A DNA stretch of 45,479 bases from an uncultured Lachnospiraceae bacterium (GTDB lineage Bacteria > Bacillota > Clostridia > Lachnospirales > Lachnospiraceae): positions 1 to 45,479 of the forward strand of contig CANQGL010000011.1 in the NCBI GenBank assembly GCA_947623185.1, read 5' to 3'. Every line of letters starts with the position of its first letter. The stretch's first letter is position 1. The position numbers and the translations under genes were made by a program. Below, piece by piece: positions 25,283 to 32,865 of the stretch. The notes beneath the pieces were generated by a model. The model was not told the origin of the DNA and made no database searches. It was given only the letters and a program-made list of their open reading frames with translations.

Positions 25283-25815
25283 GCCATCACCACCATCAGA
25301 AATAATCCCGCGGCCATCCCCATGCAGCGGCACAGTTTGGTCCGTCCGTCCAGTTCGCCTTTCAGATCCCGGATCGAGTCCTCCGTCTGTTCCAGGTAGA
25401 GCAGGATCGTCCGCTCCTGCATCGCGCGGTCCGCGTATCCCAGCTGGCTCCCCAGTGCCGAAAGCGCCTGCCTGTCCTGTTTTTCGAGCGGAAGATCCTC
25501 AGGTAAGCGGGCAAGTTCCTCCTCCCACACCTCGGAGAACGGCCTGCCGCTCTCCTGTTTAAGACGGTCCCGGACCCGCAGGAGCAGTTCTCCCGGCTCC
25601 CGCGCCGTCCCGCTCCGTCCTTCCGAGAACCGCGCTCCCGCCTCGCCCAGCGCCTCCGGGAGCGTCGCGTTGGAATAGAGGATCTGGCCTTTCAGGCAGA
25701 GCGCGATTTGTCTGAACTGCTGAAGGATCCGCAGGCGTTCGCGCAGGCGCTCCGCCGCCAGAAAACCGCCCGCGATCAGCGCGCCGGACATCAGCAGGAT
25801 CCCGACGTATTTCAT
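25279..25815 (-). CDS. spoIIIAB: Stage III sporulation protein AB
   Basis: A 178-residue SpoIIIAB. MKYVGILLMSGALIAGGFLAAERLRERLRIL is an N-terminal membrane helix with basic tail; the middle has QFRQIALCLKGQILYSNATLPEAL, and a helix at the C-terminus (MAAGLFLMVVMA) returns to the membrane. The fold resembles GspF-type platform proteins. The frame is open far upstream within spoIIIAA; the ATG at 25815, overlapping the spoIIIAA stop by 4 bases, is the clear start. Confidence 0.92.
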   Translation of the reverse strand: MKYVGILLMSGALIAGGFLAAERLRERLRILQQFRQIALCLKGQILYSNATLPEALGEAGARFSEGRSGTAREPGELLLRVRDRLKQESGRPFSEVWEEELARLPEDLPLEKQDRQALSALGSQLGYADRAMQERTILLYLEQTEDSIRDLKGELDGRTKLCRCMGMAAGLFLMVVMA

Positions 25816-26732
25816 GGCTGTACCGCCTTTCCGTCCGCGCCGCAGACGCACACCGTTGTTCCCGGTCTGGGGAACTTTGACAGCACCACATAGCGGGAAA
25901 ACAGTTTTTCCTTTACCATCTCCGCGAAAAACGGCCTGCGCTCCAGATCCCCGAACGAGTCCGCGTGCGCGGTCGCAATGATCCGGCAGCCGCAGTTCAT
26001 AACGAAGCGCAGCGCTTTCAGGTCCTCGGCGGTCCCGATCTCGTCGGCCGCCAGCACCCGGGGCGACATGGACCGGATCATCATGTACATGCCCTCTGTT
26101 TTCGGACAGGCGTCCATCACATCCGTCCGGCTGCCGAGGTCGCACTGGGGCGTCCCCTGAAAGCAGGCCGCGATCTCCGACCGCTCGTCCACCACCGCGA
26201 CCGGGACGCCGTCGCCGAACCGGTTCCCGTCGGATATCTGCCGTACCAGATCCCGCAAGAGCGTGGTTTTCCCCGCTCCCGGCGGCGACAGGATCAGCGT
26301 GCTGCAGACCGTTTTGTCCGCGCCGTACAGGTATCGGATCACGCCGTCCGCGCATCCCTTTCTCTCCCGGGCCAGCCGGATATTCAGGCTCGAAACGTCT
26401 TTGATCGTGCGCAGCGCGCCGTCCCCCGAAAGGACCGCTTTCCCGCAGATCCCGACCCGGTGGCCTCCCTCGATCGTGAGAAAGCCCTGCCGGATCTCGT
26501 CCTCAAACGCGTAAAGGGAATGTTTCGAGACGATCTCCAGGATCTCCCGGATCAGGCGTCCGTCGGCGACCGCCGTATCCCCGGTCCGCTTCTGCCCGCG
26601 GTCCGCCAGCACGGTCTCGCACCCGTCTGATACCAGCGTTACCGGCCGCCCCGCCCGGATGCGGATCTCACGGATCCGCTCCCAGTCGGGCGCTTCCTGC
26701 TCCAGAAGTTTTTTCAGATCGTCCGCCTGCAT
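25812..26732 (-). CDS. spoIIIAA: Stage III sporulation protein AA (secretion-type ATPase)
   Basis: A 306-residue AAA ATPase related to secretion and type IV pilus ATPases that energises the mother-cell to forespore channel. Walker A is SPPGAGKTT at about residues 149-157. The family blocks EIRIRAGRPVTLV, FLTIEGGHRVGICGKAV and VVDERSEIAACFQGTPQCDLGSRTDVMD (outline) and the Walker B region VLAADEIGTAEDLKAL are all present. The ATG at 26732 is preferred over upstream codons because the domain begins there and GAGG precedes it. Confidence 0.94.
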   Translation of the reverse strand: MQADDLKKLLEQEAPDWERIREIRIRAGRPVTLVSDGCETVLADRGQKRTGDTAVADGRLIREILEIVSKHSLYAFEDEIRQGFLTIEGGHRVGICGKAVLSGDGALRTIKDVSSLNIRLARERKGCADGVIRYLYGADKTVCSTLILSPPGAGKTTLLRDLVRQISDGNRFGDGVPVAVVDERSEIAACFQGTPQCDLGSRTDVMDACPKTEGMYMMIRSMSPRVLAADEIGTAEDLKALRFVMNCGCRIIATAHADSFGDLERRPFFAEMVKEKLFSRYVVLSKFPRPGTTVCVCGADGKAVQP

Positions 26733-26753
26733 GTCCCTCACGCTCCTTACCTC

Positions 26754-26782
26754 AATATATGACGGGCGGCCGGGTTTATGAC
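26754..26782 (-). promoter_or_regulatory. Candidate sigma-E promoter of the spoIIIA operon
   Basis: On the minus strand GTCATAAA (26775-26782), 13 bases, then CATATATT (26754-26761). These match the Bacillus sigma-E elements (-35 GKMATATT, -10 CATACAHT) at 6 of 8 and 7 of 8 positions with correct spacing. It lies 21 bases before the spoIIIAA start. spoIIIA is a sigma-E operon in Bacillus. Confidence 0.7.
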
Positions 26783-26790
26783 AGCGGCAC

Positions 26791-26815
26791 AAAAAAAGGG
26801 ATCCTTTCGGATCCC
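26791..26815 (-). terminator. Terminator upstream of spoIIIA
   Basis: On the minus strand GGGATCC, a GAAA tetraloop, GGATCCC and then seven T. It ends the membrane-protein gene before it can read into spoIIIA. Confidence 0.92.
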
Positions 26816-26844
26816 ATAACGGTCGTATGCGGAGGAAGGGGCTC

Positions 26845-27600
26845 TCACGGAGTTTCCTTCATACCGAGCAGTCTTGCCGTTTTTCTTTTGATCTGACACG
26901 TTTTGTCCCTGCAGTTCGCGCATTGGATCGCGCGGTTCGAGCCGCTCCAGAAGCGCTCCGGATGGCCCGCGTAAACGAGCTCCCAGCGGATCAGGACCAC
27001 CAGCGCGGTAAAGAACAGGCTCCAGCTGAAAAAGTTGCGGATGAAGAGCATCGGAGTAAACATCATAAAATGTCCCCAGTCGAAAATGCGGCAGTTGATG
27101 CAGCACCGGTTCTTCATGAACCACGACTGGAACGGACAGAAGACCAGGATGCAGATGTAGTCGCAGAGGAAGTAAAACACGGACAGCATAATGAGATCCG
27201 CGTCATCCATGATCTTCATCAGGTAGAGGAGCCCGAAAACCGCATTCACCGAGAGCCACAGGAGCATGACCTGCCACGCCCGGATATTCTGCAGGCGCAC
27301 GAAGCGGTACAGCTCCAGCTCCGAGTAGTCCGTCTCCCCATCATACCGCGTCTCTTCGGCTTTTAAAAGCGCCATGGTGCGCTTGCTGCTCGGGATCAGG
27401 TGCCGGATCATCATAAGCATGAACAGGAACCAGAGCACATGGAGCGGCGTGATCCCGAGCCGGACCGGCTGCGTCGCAAAGGCCCAGAGGCGTTCCTTGT
27501 CCTTCAGGTAAAGGGCGAGGATCGCCAGAAAGATCGCGATCCTGAGCGCAAATTTCCCGATATACCGTTTCAGCATCGGAGTATATGTGATCTTTCCCAA
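26845..27600 (-). CDS. Membrane protein with Cys clusters, function unknown
   Basis: A 251-residue protein with about six hydrophobic helices. I do not recognise a named family. Notable are three Cys groups: CDYICILVFC in the fourth helix, KNRCCINCRIFDWGHFM after it, and CANCRDKTCQIKRK near the C-terminus. CCxxC and CxxCxxxxC spacing suggests a bound metal or iron-sulphur cluster at the membrane face, but this is inference. The frame begins with TTG behind AAGGGG; an ATG nine codons later is the alternative start. It follows the kinase gene by 82 bases in the same direction. Confidence 0.75.
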   Translation of the reverse strand: MGKITYTPMLKRYIGKFALRIAIFLAILALYLKDKERLWAFATQPVRLGITPLHVLWFLFMLMMIRHLIPSSKRTMALLKAEETRYDGETDYSELELYRFVRLQNIRAWQVMLLWLSVNAVFGLLYLMKIMDDADLIMLSVFYFLCDYICILVFCPFQSWFMKNRCCINCRIFDWGHFMMFTPMLFIRNFFSWSLFFTALVVLIRWELVYAGHPERFWSGSNRAIQCANCRDKTCQIKRKTARLLGMKETP

Positions 27601-27682
27601 CGCAGGGTCCCCTTTCCTTTTGTCCGTCAGCCTCGGTTTCGCCGCACTTCCGCTTTGTCCGCGCGCCCTGTTCTCCGCCTGT

Positions 27683-28651
27683 TTAACTTCTCTGCGCGAT
27701 CAGCGCTTCGATCTCGCCGCGCTCCGGCATGACCTTGAGCGCTCCGCGTCTGGTCGTGATCAGGGACGCGCCCGCGTTCGCGAACGTGAGCATGGCGGAA
27801 AGTTTCTCCTCCGTCAGGTCCTCGATCCCCATATCGAGAACGGCGTTCAGCACGCAGCCGGTGAAGGTGTCGCCGGCCCCGGTCGTTTCGATCGTGTTCT
27901 CCTGAAGGAACGGTCCGACAGACACGCAGAGGTCTTTGTAGTACGCCATGCTGCCGTTCTTGCCCAGCGTGGCAAAGAGCAGCGGGATCCCGTATTTTTC
28001 CTTTATCATCCGCGCCGCCTTGTCATAGTCGGTCTCTCCCGTCATAAAGGTCAGCTCGTTGTCCGATATTTTAAGGATGTCGCAGTGTTCAAATCCGTAC
28101 TCGATCGCTTTTTTCGCGTCGTCAAGGCTGGCCCACAGCGGCTCGCGCAGGTTCGGGTCAAACGAGATCAGTGCGCCGGATCCCTTCGCCAAGCGGACCG
28201 CATGGTGCGTCGCCTCGCGCACGCCCTCGTGCGTCGATGAAAGCGTCCCGAAATGGAAGATCTTCGAGGCTCTGATCCGCTCTTCCTGGATCTCGTCCTT
28301 TCGCAGCATCATATCCGCGCCGGGGTTGCGGTAAAACGAAAAGTCGCGGTCCCCGCCTGGGAACGTATGGACGAACGCCAGCGTCGTATGTACATCCCGA
28401 TCAAGGATCAGATTTCCGGAATCGATGCCGGCCGCGTCGATCGTTTCCTTTAACATATGGCCGAACTGATCGTCGCCGACTTTTCCGATGAAAGCTGGCT
28501 TCTTCCCGAGCTTCGCCAGCATCGCCAGCACGTTGCACGGCGCTCCGCCCGGGTTGGCCTCTAAAATCGGGTTCCCCTGACTGCTGGTCCCGTTCTCGGT
28601 AAAGTCGATCAAAAGCTCGCCGAGAGCCGTTACGTCATACTTTTTTTCCAT
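27683..28651 (-). CDS. PfkB-family sugar kinase, probably fructokinase
   Basis: A 322-residue ribokinase-fold enzyme. The start MEKKYDVTALGELLIDF and NPGGAPCNVLAMLAKLG form the substrate half; the ATP half contains TTGAGDTFTGCVLNAVL with the catalytic Asp of GAGD. GELLIDF plus GGAPCNV points to fructokinase (ScrK-like) rather than ribokinase. AAAGGAGG precedes the ATG at 28651; an upstream frame to 28714 would cross the intergenic promoter region. No transport or hydrolase genes for sucrose or fructans adjoin it. Confidence 0.88.
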   Translation of the reverse strand: MEKKYDVTALGELLIDFTENGTSSQGNPILEANPGGAPCNVLAMLAKLGKKPAFIGKVGDDQFGHMLKETIDAAGIDSGNLILDRDVHTTLAFVHTFPGGDRDFSFYRNPGADMMLRKDEIQEERIRASKIFHFGTLSSTHEGVREATHHAVRLAKGSGALISFDPNLREPLWASLDDAKKAIEYGFEHCDILKISDNELTFMTGETDYDKAARMIKEKYGIPLLFATLGKNGSMAYYKDLCVSVGPFLQENTIETTGAGDTFTGCVLNAVLDMGIEDLTEEKLSAMLTFANAGASLITTRRGALKVMPERGEIEALIAQRS

Positions 28652-28669
28652 AAAAACCTCCTTTATTCC

Positions 28670-28698
28670 GTGACACCGCCCGCGATCTGTGGTACACT
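28670..28698 (+). promoter_or_regulatory. Promoter of the dihydrouridine synthase gene
   Basis: GTGACA (28670-28675), 17 bases, TACACT (28693-28698). The -10 lies in a small palindrome GGTACA-C-TGTACC (28691-28703). Confidence 0.5.
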
Positions 28699-28739
28699 GT
28701 ACCGTGTCAGTCAAAAAACAGTCTCACAGGATGAAAAAC

Positions 28740-29711
28740 ATGAATCTGTATTTTGCTCCGATGGAGGGCGTGACCGGCTTTCTGTTCCGGAACGTCCACC
28801 ACGAGGTTTATCCGGGAATCGATAAATATTTTACGCCGTTTGTCTCGCCCGGCGCGGAAAAAGGTCTGGGCGCGCACGGCAGGCGCGACGTCCTGCCCGA
28901 AAACAACCGGGGCATCCCGCTCGTCCCCCAGATCCTCACCAACCGTGCCGATATTTTTCTCCGCACGGCGAAACTGTTCCACGAAGAATACGGCTACGCG
29001 GAAGTCAACCTGAATCTCGGCTGTCCCTCTCCGACCGTCGTTCCGAAAGGGAAAGGGGCCGGTTTCCTCTCGTACCCGGATGATCTGGAGCGCTTTTTTG
29101 ACCGTATCTTTTCCGATGAGACCGTCTCATCCGGGAAGCTCCTGATCTCGGTCAAGACCCGGATCGGAAAGACATCCCCCGAAGAATGGCCGCGCCTGAT
29201 GGAGATCTACAACCGTTTCCCGTTAAGCGAACTGATCGTCCATCCGAGGATCCAGACCGACATGTACCGAAACCATCCGGATCTTTCCGTATTCTCCTCG
29301 GCGCTCGCGGAGAGCCGCAATCCGCTGGTCTACAACGGCGATATCTTTTCGGTATCCGCGATGGACCGGTTCCGCGAGAGGTTCCCCTCGGTGGATACCG
29401 TCATGCTGGGCCGCGGGCTCCTGTACGATCCCGGGCTGGCCGAGCGGCTCACGCAGTCTTCCGGCCGGGATGCAGACAATGAAAAAGTTCGTTATGCAAA
29501 ATTAAAAAAATTTCATGACCGTCTTCTTGAAGAATACTGCGGTTTCCTTTCGGGCGACCGCCAGGTCCTTGCCAAAATGAAGGAAGTGTGGGCGTATATG
29601 ATCATCCGGTTCCCGGACGCCGGGAAGCTCGAAAAGAAACTCAAAAAATCGACCCGACTGGCCGAATACAGGGAAACGGTCGACGCCCTGTTTGAAAGCG
29701 TCCGGATCTGA
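28740..29711 (+). CDS. dus: tRNA-dihydrouridine synthase family protein
   Basis: A 323-residue FMN-dependent TIM-barrel enzyme that reduces uridine in the tRNA D-arm. The N-terminus MNLYFAPMEGVTGFLFRN has the family APMEGVT strand. NLNLGCPSPTVVPKGKGAGFL holds the catalytic Cys in GCPSP. KTRIG and later VYNGDIFS and LGRGLLYDP are the phosphate-binding strands. Start at 28740 is chosen because AGGAT lies 8 bases before it; the ATG three codons earlier has its ribosome site too close. The gene stands alone on the plus strand. Confidence 0.9.
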   Translation: MNLYFAPMEGVTGFLFRNVHHEVYPGIDKYFTPFVSPGAEKGLGAHGRRDVLPENNRGIPLVPQILTNRADIFLRTAKLFHEEYGYAEVNLNLGCPSPTVVPKGKGAGFLSYPDDLERFFDRIFSDETVSSGKLLISVKTRIGKTSPEEWPRLMEIYNRFPLSELIVHPRIQTDMYRNHPDLSVFSSALAESRNPLVYNGDIFSVSAMDRFRERFPSVDTVMLGRGLLYDPGLAERLTQSSGRDADNEKVRYAKLKKFHDRLLEEYCGFLSGDRQVLAKMKEVWAYMIIRFPDAGKLEKKLKKSTRLAEYRETVDALFESVRI

Positions 29712-29714
29712 CCG

Positions 29715-30332
29715 TCACTCGTCTTCCTTTAAAATTCCGCGTATGTAATCGCGCACGATCTCGAACGCGACCGGATTCCGGCCGCTGTTGATCACCAGAT
29801 CGGCCGTGGTCCTGGTCGGTTCCACATACAGATAATGCATGGGTTTTACCGTCGTCAGGTATTGGTCCACCACGCCCTCGATATCGCGTCCCCGTTCCTT
29901 GACGTCGCGGATCACGCGCCGCAAGATGCGCTCGTCGGCGTCCGCCTCCACATAGATCTTTACGTCGAACAGGTCGCGAAGTCTCGGATCCGCCAGGACC
30001 AGGATCCCTTCCACCAGAATGACCTTCTTCGGCTCCACCACGGTCACTTCTTTGGAGCGGTTATGCTGCGAATAGTCGTAGACCGGACAGAGGACGGTTT
30101 TTCCCTCTTTCAGTTCCTCCAGCTGTTTCAGGAGAAGTTCCGTCTCAAAAGCATCCGGATGATCATAGTTTACCTTCTTGCGCACCTCGAACGGGACCCC
30201 GTCCTGCACGCGATAGTAATTGTCATGGTACAGGACCGTCACGTCTCCGCCAAACTCTTCCTTCAGCCTGTTGGTAAAGGTCGACTTTCCCGATCCCGTT
30301 CCTCCCGCGATCCCTATGATCACAGTTTTCAT
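29715..30332 (-). CDS. udk: Uridine kinase
   Basis: A 205-residue P-loop kinase that phosphorylates uridine and cytidine. The P-loop GGTGSGKS is at residues 10-17. HDNYY, YDHPDAFET and VYDYSQHNR form the nucleoside site, followed by VILVEGILVLADPRLRD and the Arg-rich lid DERILRRVIRDVKERGR. Length equals the family. It ends the comEA-to-udk gene run and converges with dus, 3 bases away. Confidence 0.93.
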   Translation of the reverse strand: MKTVIIGIAGGTGSGKSTFTNRLKEEFGGDVTVLYHDNYYRVQDGVPFEVRKKVNYDHPDAFETELLLKQLEELKEGKTVLCPVYDYSQHNRSKEVTVVEPKKVILVEGILVLADPRLRDLFDVKIYVEADADERILRRVIRDVKERGRDIEGVVDQYLTTVKPMHYLYVEPTRTTADLVINSGRNPVAFEIVRDYIRGILKEDE

Positions 30333-30338
30333 CTTTTG

Positions 30339-31628
30339 TCACCCCTCGTAAACACGGATCACGCTCGATACTTCTTTCAGGACGGACATTTCCTTCACGG
30401 CCAGCAAAGCGTCGTCGAAATGCCGTTCCCGGACGGAATCCGTGATGATAACAAGTTCCGCGATACCGTTGTATCTCCGTTTCTGGACCATCTGGGCGAT
30501 GCTGACGTCGTTTCCTCCGAGTATCCCCGCCAGATGGGCCAGCGCACCCGGCTTGTCCTCCATTTTAAGGCGCAGGTAATATCTGCTTTCTGTTTCCTCG
30601 ACCGGTTTCACCGGGATATTCTTGTATGCGACGCCGCCGTTCCAGCCGCAGTTGTCGTGCAGGATATTGCGCATGATCGCGATGATATCGCCCATGACCG
30701 CGCTCGCCGTCGGCATTTTCCCCGCGCCGCGCCCCATAAACATCGCGTCGTCGCAGGCTTCTCCGTGGACGAATACCGCGTTGAACGAATCGCGGACGGC
30801 AGCCAGCGGATGGCTGTCCGGGATCAGCATCGGATGGACCTTGACTTCGATCCGGCCGTCGCGCAGCTTCGCGACGCCGAGCAGTTTGATCACATAGCCG
30901 AACTCCTTCGCGTACTGGATGTCGCGCTGCGTGATCTTTGTGATGCCTTCGGTGTAAACGTCGGCAAACGTGACCTTCGAGTTGAACGCGAGCGACGCCA
31001 TGATCGCGATCTTTCTGGCCGCGTCGTAGCCCTCGACGTCGGCCGTCGGATCCGGTTCCGCGTAGCCGAGCTTCTGCGCCTGCTCCAGCGCCTCCGAATA
31101 GTCCATTCCGTCCTCGGTCATTTTCGTCAGGATATAGTTGGTCGTCCCGTTCACGATGCCCATGACCTCGGTCAGCACCGAGCCGGTCAGGCTCTGCTTT
31201 AACGGGCGGATGATCGGGATCGCGCCGCCGACCGCCGCTTCAAAATGCAGGTCGCAGCTGCACTGTTCGGCCAGCGTCAAAAGTTCCTGCCCGTATTCCG
31301 CCAGCAGGTCCTTATTTGCCGTGATCACCTGTTTCCCGGCTTTGAGCGCTTCCGTGATAAAGGTGCGGGCCGGTTCGATCCCGCCCATGACTTCGACCAC
31401 GAGTTTGATCTCATCGTCGTCCCGGATCTCGGCCCAGTCGGCCGTCAGGATCTTACGCGGGATCCCCTCGCGTTCCTTTTTCGTGTCCCGCACGAGGATC
31501 TTCTTGATCTCAAGCTTCGCGCCGGATTTCTTGGGCATCTCGTCTTTCAGCATTTCGGAGAGCGCGTAGACGCCGCTCCCGACGGTTCCGGCTCCGAGAA
31601 GCGCTATTTTTATCGTTTTTTCTTCCAA
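30339..31628 (-). CDS. hom: Homoserine dehydrogenase
   Basis: A 429-residue enzyme reducing aspartate semialdehyde to homoserine, on the way to threonine and methionine. The NAD(P) loop is LLGAGTVGSGVY; catalytic-domain blocks are ITANKDLLAEYG, AAVGGAIPIIRPLKQSL, GIVNGTTNYILTKM and EGYDAARKIAIMASLAF. A C-terminal ACT domain (YYLRLKMEDKPGALAHLAGILG) allows feedback by amino acids. It lies 31 bases after rlmH and 6 before udk. Confidence 0.95.
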   Translation of the reverse strand: MEEKTIKIALLGAGTVGSGVYALSEMLKDEMPKKSGAKLEIKKILVRDTKKEREGIPRKILTADWAEIRDDDEIKLVVEVMGGIEPARTFITEALKAGKQVITANKDLLAEYGQELLTLAEQCSCDLHFEAAVGGAIPIIRPLKQSLTGSVLTEVMGIVNGTTNYILTKMTEDGMDYSEALEQAQKLGYAEPDPTADVEGYDAARKIAIMASLAFNSKVTFADVYTEGITKITQRDIQYAKEFGYVIKLLGVAKLRDGRIEVKVHPMLIPDSHPLAAVRDSFNAVFVHGEACDDAMFMGRGAGKMPTASAVMGDIIAIMRNILHDNCGWNGGVAYKNIPVKPVEETESRYYLRLKMEDKPGALAHLAGILGGNDVSIAQMVQKRRYNGIAELVIITDSVRERHFDDALLAVKEMSVLKEVSSVIRVYEG

Positions 31629-31659
31629 TGTCGTATTCCTCTTTTCTTCTGCTGCCAGG

Positions 31660-32139
31660 TTATTTATGATAGGGTTCCCCCTGTATGATCCGGTAACTGC
31701 GATATATCTGTTCCAAAAGAATGACCCGCATAAGCTGATGCGGGAATGTCATGCGGGAAAAGCTCAGTTTGTGGTCCGCCCGTTTCAGGACCGCATCCGA
31801 GAGGCCCAGGGAGCCGCCGATGACAAACGTAAGCGAGCTGATCCCCGAAAGCCCCCATTTCTCGATCTTTGACGCCAGTTCCAGGGAATCCGGGGCTTCG
31901 CCGTCGATCGCCAGCGCGATCACATAGCTCCCGTCGCGGATCTGCGACAGGATCCGCTCCCCCTCTTTTTCCCTGATCTGTTTCTCCAGCGCCGCGCCCG
32001 CGCCGTCCGGCGTCTTTTCATCCGCCACCTGGATGATCTCGAGCCTGCAGTAACGGCTCAGGCGTTTGGAGAACTCGGAAACCGCGTCCTGATAGAACTT
32101 CTCTTTCAGCTTTCCGACCGCGATTATCGTTATTTTCAT
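31660..32139 (-). CDS. rlmH: 23S rRNA (pseudouridine1915-N3)-methyltransferase
   Basis: A 159-residue SPOUT-class methyltransferase that modifies helix 69 of 23S rRNA. The start MKITIIAVGKLKEKF, middle LAIDGEAPDS, knot VIGGSLGLSDAVLKRA and C-terminal IIQGEPYHK are all diagnostic. One base separates it from the GNAT gene, so translation is probably coupled. Confidence 0.95.
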   Translation of the reverse strand: MKITIIAVGKLKEKFYQDAVSEFSKRLSRYCRLEIIQVADEKTPDGAGAALEKQIREKEGERILSQIRDGSYVIALAIDGEAPDSLELASKIEKWGLSGISSLTFVIGGSLGLSDAVLKRADHKLSFSRMTFPHQLMRVILLEQIYRSYRIIQGEPYHK

Positions 32140-32140
32140 A

Positions 32141-32635
32141 TTATGTAAACTCCAGGATCATATCATACCAGACCGCGCCGCCGTGAACGGAGGCGGAAAG
32201 TCCGAGATTCCGATACCCGAATTTCTCGTAGTAACGGATCTTATGATCCTTACAGGTCAGGATCAGACCTTTTCTTCCTTTTTCTTTCGCGTCCGCGATC
32301 ATGCGCTCCATCAGCCGCGCGGCTATCCCCTGCCTGCGGTACTCCGGGAGAACGTCGAGCCCGAAGATGCTCTGGTAGCGGCCGTCCGGCACATGGAGAG
32401 AACTGTCCTCAAACATCACGTCCCGGATCGTCCGCTCGTCTGTCGCACACCCGTTGATAAAACCGATTATGTTTCCTTCGTACTCCGCCACAAAAAAGCA
32501 CTCGGGGAAGGCGGCAAGGCGGTCCCTAAACGAAGCGCGGGAAGCCGCTTCCGCGGGCGGAAAGCAAACCGCCTCGACTTCCGTGATCGCGTCGAGGTCG
32601 GATGGGGTGGCGGGGCGGATCGTGACTGCAAGCAT
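32141..32635 (-). CDS. GNAT-family N-acetyltransferase
   Basis: A 164-residue acetyl-CoA-dependent acetyltransferase. IRPATPSDLDAITEVEAVCFPPAEAAS at the start resembles arylalkylamine-type GNATs; the CoA-binding loop is LPEYRRQGIAARLM, and the end LTCKDHKIRYYEKFGYRNLG is the typical motif B. Substrate unknown. AAGGAAA lies before the ATG. It follows the amber-interrupted frame by 12 bases. Confidence 0.85.
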   Translation of the reverse strand: MLAVTIRPATPSDLDAITEVEAVCFPPAEAASRASFRDRLAAFPECFFVAEYEGNIIGFINGCATDERTIRDVMFEDSSLHVPDGRYQSIFGLDVLPEYRRQGIAARLMERMIADAKEKGRKGLILTCKDHKIRYYEKFGYRNLGLSASVHGGAVWYDMILEFT

Positions 32636-32677
32636 TGCGATTTCCTTTCATGATGTCCGTATTGAGATGGCTGTATT

Positions 32678-32775
32678 CGCCGGGTCGATCTCGCCTCCGC
32701 TTTGCGGACGCTCGACCTCCTATTGGCTCCCGGTGTCCGCCGGGCAGATCTCGCCTCCGCTTCGCGGACGCTCGA
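32678..32775. repeat. Two imperfect direct repeats at 60-bp period
   Basis: Copies at 32678-32715 and 32738-32775 share the core CTCGCCTCCGCTT(T/C)GCGGAC and then GCTCGA, differing at only a few positions. Each contains a TCCGC/GCGGA inverted repeat. The period of 60 keeps the minus-strand reading frame. This looks like a dispersed intergenic element that can also be translated. Confidence 0.75.
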
Positions 32776-32810
32776 TCGCGGGCATTTGCCCGATAAAACC
32801 GTCCAACTCT

Positions 32811-32842
32811 GAAATTGCCCTCATGCAAGCATGGGCAATTTC
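32811..32842. repeat. Inverted repeat inside the small frame
   Basis: GAAATTGCCC (32811-32820) and GGGCAATTTC (32833-32842) are perfect inverted repeats; an inner CATG/CATG pair can continue the stem. No T-tract follows on either strand, so it does not look like an intrinsic terminator. Confidence 0.6.
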
Positions 32843-32865
32843 CTCCTTGTCCGCTTCTGCCCGGC

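Noticed and set aside
29835-31202. A 455-codon plus-strand frame opposite udk and hom
   Set aside because: Antisense shadow of two well-conserved genes, without family features.
32720-32722. TAG read as pyrrolysine or as programmed read-through
   Set aside because: No pyl genes are visible here, no stem characteristic of recoding follows, and a repeat duplication explains the stop more simply.
32526-32828. A 100-codon minus-strand frame with RASAKRRRD repeats
   Set aside because: It overlaps the start of GNAT out of frame and its repeats are only the 60-bp DNA repeat read in another frame.
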